A stretch of 64,000 bases of DNA from Manis javanica. Its lineage: Eukaryota; Chordata; Mammalia; Pholidota; Manidae. This document shows, one piece after another, positions 62,804 to 64,000 of this stretch (the stretch's first letter is position 1; each line of letters starts with the position of its first letter). The DNA lies in assembly GCF_040802235.1 (NCBI RefSeq), contig NC_133165.1:19129623-19193622 (forward strand). Direction: 5' to 3'. The notes under the pieces were generated by a model, which saw only the letters and a list, made by a program, of their open reading frames with translations, had not been told where the DNA came from and did no database searches. Both the position numbers and the translations under genes were made by a program.

Positions 62804-63353
62804 TCATGGAATGTTTGTATCTTCTTGTGAGGTGAGTGAGTGGTATTGTTGCTTTAACATTAGTACATGAACGGCACTCATTCTTTCTCTAACAAAAGTT
62901 ATTAACCGGTTTAACATGCAGGGTCTTAAAGTTAGAAGCAACGCAAGGATGAGTAGGGGCCCAGCCAGAGTGGATATCAGGGTTGTAAACCACGGGGACC
63001 TAGTGAACTAAGATTCAAACAGTCCTTGGCCTGCTTCTTGCTCTCTCTTCCTCTGATCTAGCCTTTCTCTAAGTTTTGACATTGAATCTCTTACTATCCC
63101 GGAATGATCTGCATAAAAGCAGCATTCTTCTCTTAAAGCTGCACACAGTCCTCCTCCTTTTAGGAACAGCAGATCTAGCCCTCGTCTATTCTGTAAGACT
63201 ACCTCAGAGAGGGAAGTCAGAGATTCTTCAAGTTTTGTAATGGATTGCTCTATGGTTTTTAGGTCTTCATCAATAGCAGTCCTTAGTCTTTCATAATGCT
63301 GGTTCCCTTGAACAATAGCGACTGCCTCCGTTCCTGTAGGAACCCAACCTCCC
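62804..63353 (-). pseudogene. Gammaretrovirus-type ERV env (TM part), broken
   Basis: The minus-strand reading holds the TM ectodomain: a glycine/threonine-rich start, a heptad region, the conserved leucine-rich stretch and a CX6CC motif (about 63119-63146), a charged segment, then a membrane span and short tail ending at TGA (62806-62804). An in-frame stop at 63010-63008 interrupts it between the CX6CC region and the membrane span. The 5' part (surface subunit) is cut off where the opposite-strand LTR begins. It belongs to a different lineage from the env remnants at 42-45 kb. Confidence 0.8.
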
Positions 63354-64000
63354 TGAGAAATAAGTTAGCCTAAGAGTAGCCATCTTGAAGCCCAAAAAGC
63401 CATTCTGATATATGACTCAGAGGGAACAACTGAAACCAGGTAACTCCTCTGGAAAAACAAGTTAATCAATCATGACTGCTGGCAGCGCTAACCTTTCGGT
63501 TAGTTAAGCATAAAAGCTGACCCTACCTTGCTACACCCCCAGGACGTGGCACTAACCCAGAAATCGTAGGTTTGAAAAATTACTGCCTTTGTAGTATTGT
63601 TATCTTGCTATGTAGTATTGTTATCTTGTTACTACAACATAATCTGTAACCATGGTAATTCTCTAGGGCTGAATGCCTCAGAAAATCCTATATAACCACT
63701 TAGTTGTAAGTACTCAGGGTCCTCGTTGAGACCTGCTGCGACAGGCTGACTTGGACCCCAACTAGTTGGCTTCCGAATAAATTCCTCTTGCTTGTTGCAT
63801 CAAGAAACGTCTTTGGTGAGTGATTTGGGGCGGCGCCTTCCTCAGGGGAATCCAACATTTGGGGGCTCGTCCGGGATCGGGCGTCCACCCCGCTTCACTC
63901 CCGAAGTCGCTCTTGGAGGAAGAGGTAAGATTAGTGGCGCCTTGAGTTGTATGTGTTCTGTTTTCTGTTTCAGTGAGACCGGTCGGAGTTCTGAAGGGTA
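63354..64000 (+). mobile_element. ERV provirus, 5' LTR and leader, continues beyond the window
   Basis: LTR about 63354-63857, with a TATA box (63688-63695), AATAAA (63776-63781) and terminal CA. The tRNA-Pro binding site follows. The leader has a GTAAGA splice donor (63925-63930). gag and pol would lie beyond the right edge. The LTR 5' boundary is inferred from the first TG after the env break. Confidence 0.8.
63860..63877 (+). promoter_or_regulatory. Primer-binding site for tRNA-Pro
   Basis: TGGGGGCTCGTCCGGGAT begins three bases after the LTR ends. It is complementary to the 3' end of tRNA-Pro, as in gammaretroviruses. This identifies the strand and start of the provirus. Confidence 0.95.

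Noticed and set aside
63860..63877. tRNA gene fragment
   Set aside because: Only 18 bases matching the tRNA-Pro 3' end, placed exactly after an LTR, so it is a primer-binding site.
63700..63888. Minus-strand 62-codon frame in the LTR
   Set aside because: Antisense of the R-U5 and PBS region of a plus-strand provirus.

Overview
The window is mammalian nuclear DNA. It has a single-copy gene with GT-AG introns, a CpG-island promoter, MIR and old L1M relics, several younger L1 insertions and endogenous retrovirus (ERV) sequence. I saw no carnivore, ruminant, horse or bat tRNA-derived SINE and no Alu. The young L1 type together with the env/LTR-derived retroposon at 39-45 kb makes a pangolin-like laurasiatherian my best guess. 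That is inference from memory of such repeats, not proof.

Gene content. The only protein gene I can support is ZDHHC17 (HIP14, a palmitoyl-acyltransferase) on the minus strand. Coding exon 1 is at 36389-36481 inside a CpG island (about 35.6-37.1 kb). Coding exon 2 is at 5459-5562. They are separated by a 30.8-kb intron 1. Both splice boundaries are canonical and in phase (phase 0), and exon 2 ends mid-codon at a GTAAGT donor. Positions 1-5458 are intron 2, and exon 3 lies off the left edge. Positions from about 37.1 kb to 64 kb are upstream flank, where I see no host gene.

Layout. 1-5458: intron 2 with old L1 relics and an L1 with 15-bp target-site duplications (TSDs) ending 31 bp from exon 2. 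5563-36388: intron 1, holding L1s at 8.2-10.3, 12.4-18.6, 24.1-24.3 and 26.1-27.9 kb (all plus strand, antisense to the gene), an LTR-type repeat, Tigger-like and hAT-like DNA transposon relics, MIRs and a CA microsatellite. 35.6-37.1 kb: CpG island, promoter and exon 1. 37.1-64 kb: flank with four copies of an env-plus-LTR retroposon, one complete but broken L1 (minus strand), a degraded ERVL-like provirus, a solo LTR with 4-bp TSD, and at the right edge two ERVs head to head, one of which starts with a tRNA-Pro primer-binding site and runs out of the window.

Most unusual: (1) a polyadenylated retroposon made from the 3' end of an ERV (env transmembrane part, polypurine tract, U3-R), moved in the L1 manner; two longer copies share the same 5' boundary and an isolated copy has perfect TSDs. 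(2) One 12-bp TSD pair brackets a 10-kb block made of a 5'-complete L1 plus three of these env/LTR units. (3) Two ERV LTRs in inverted orientation share nearly identical R-U5 but have different U3 regions.
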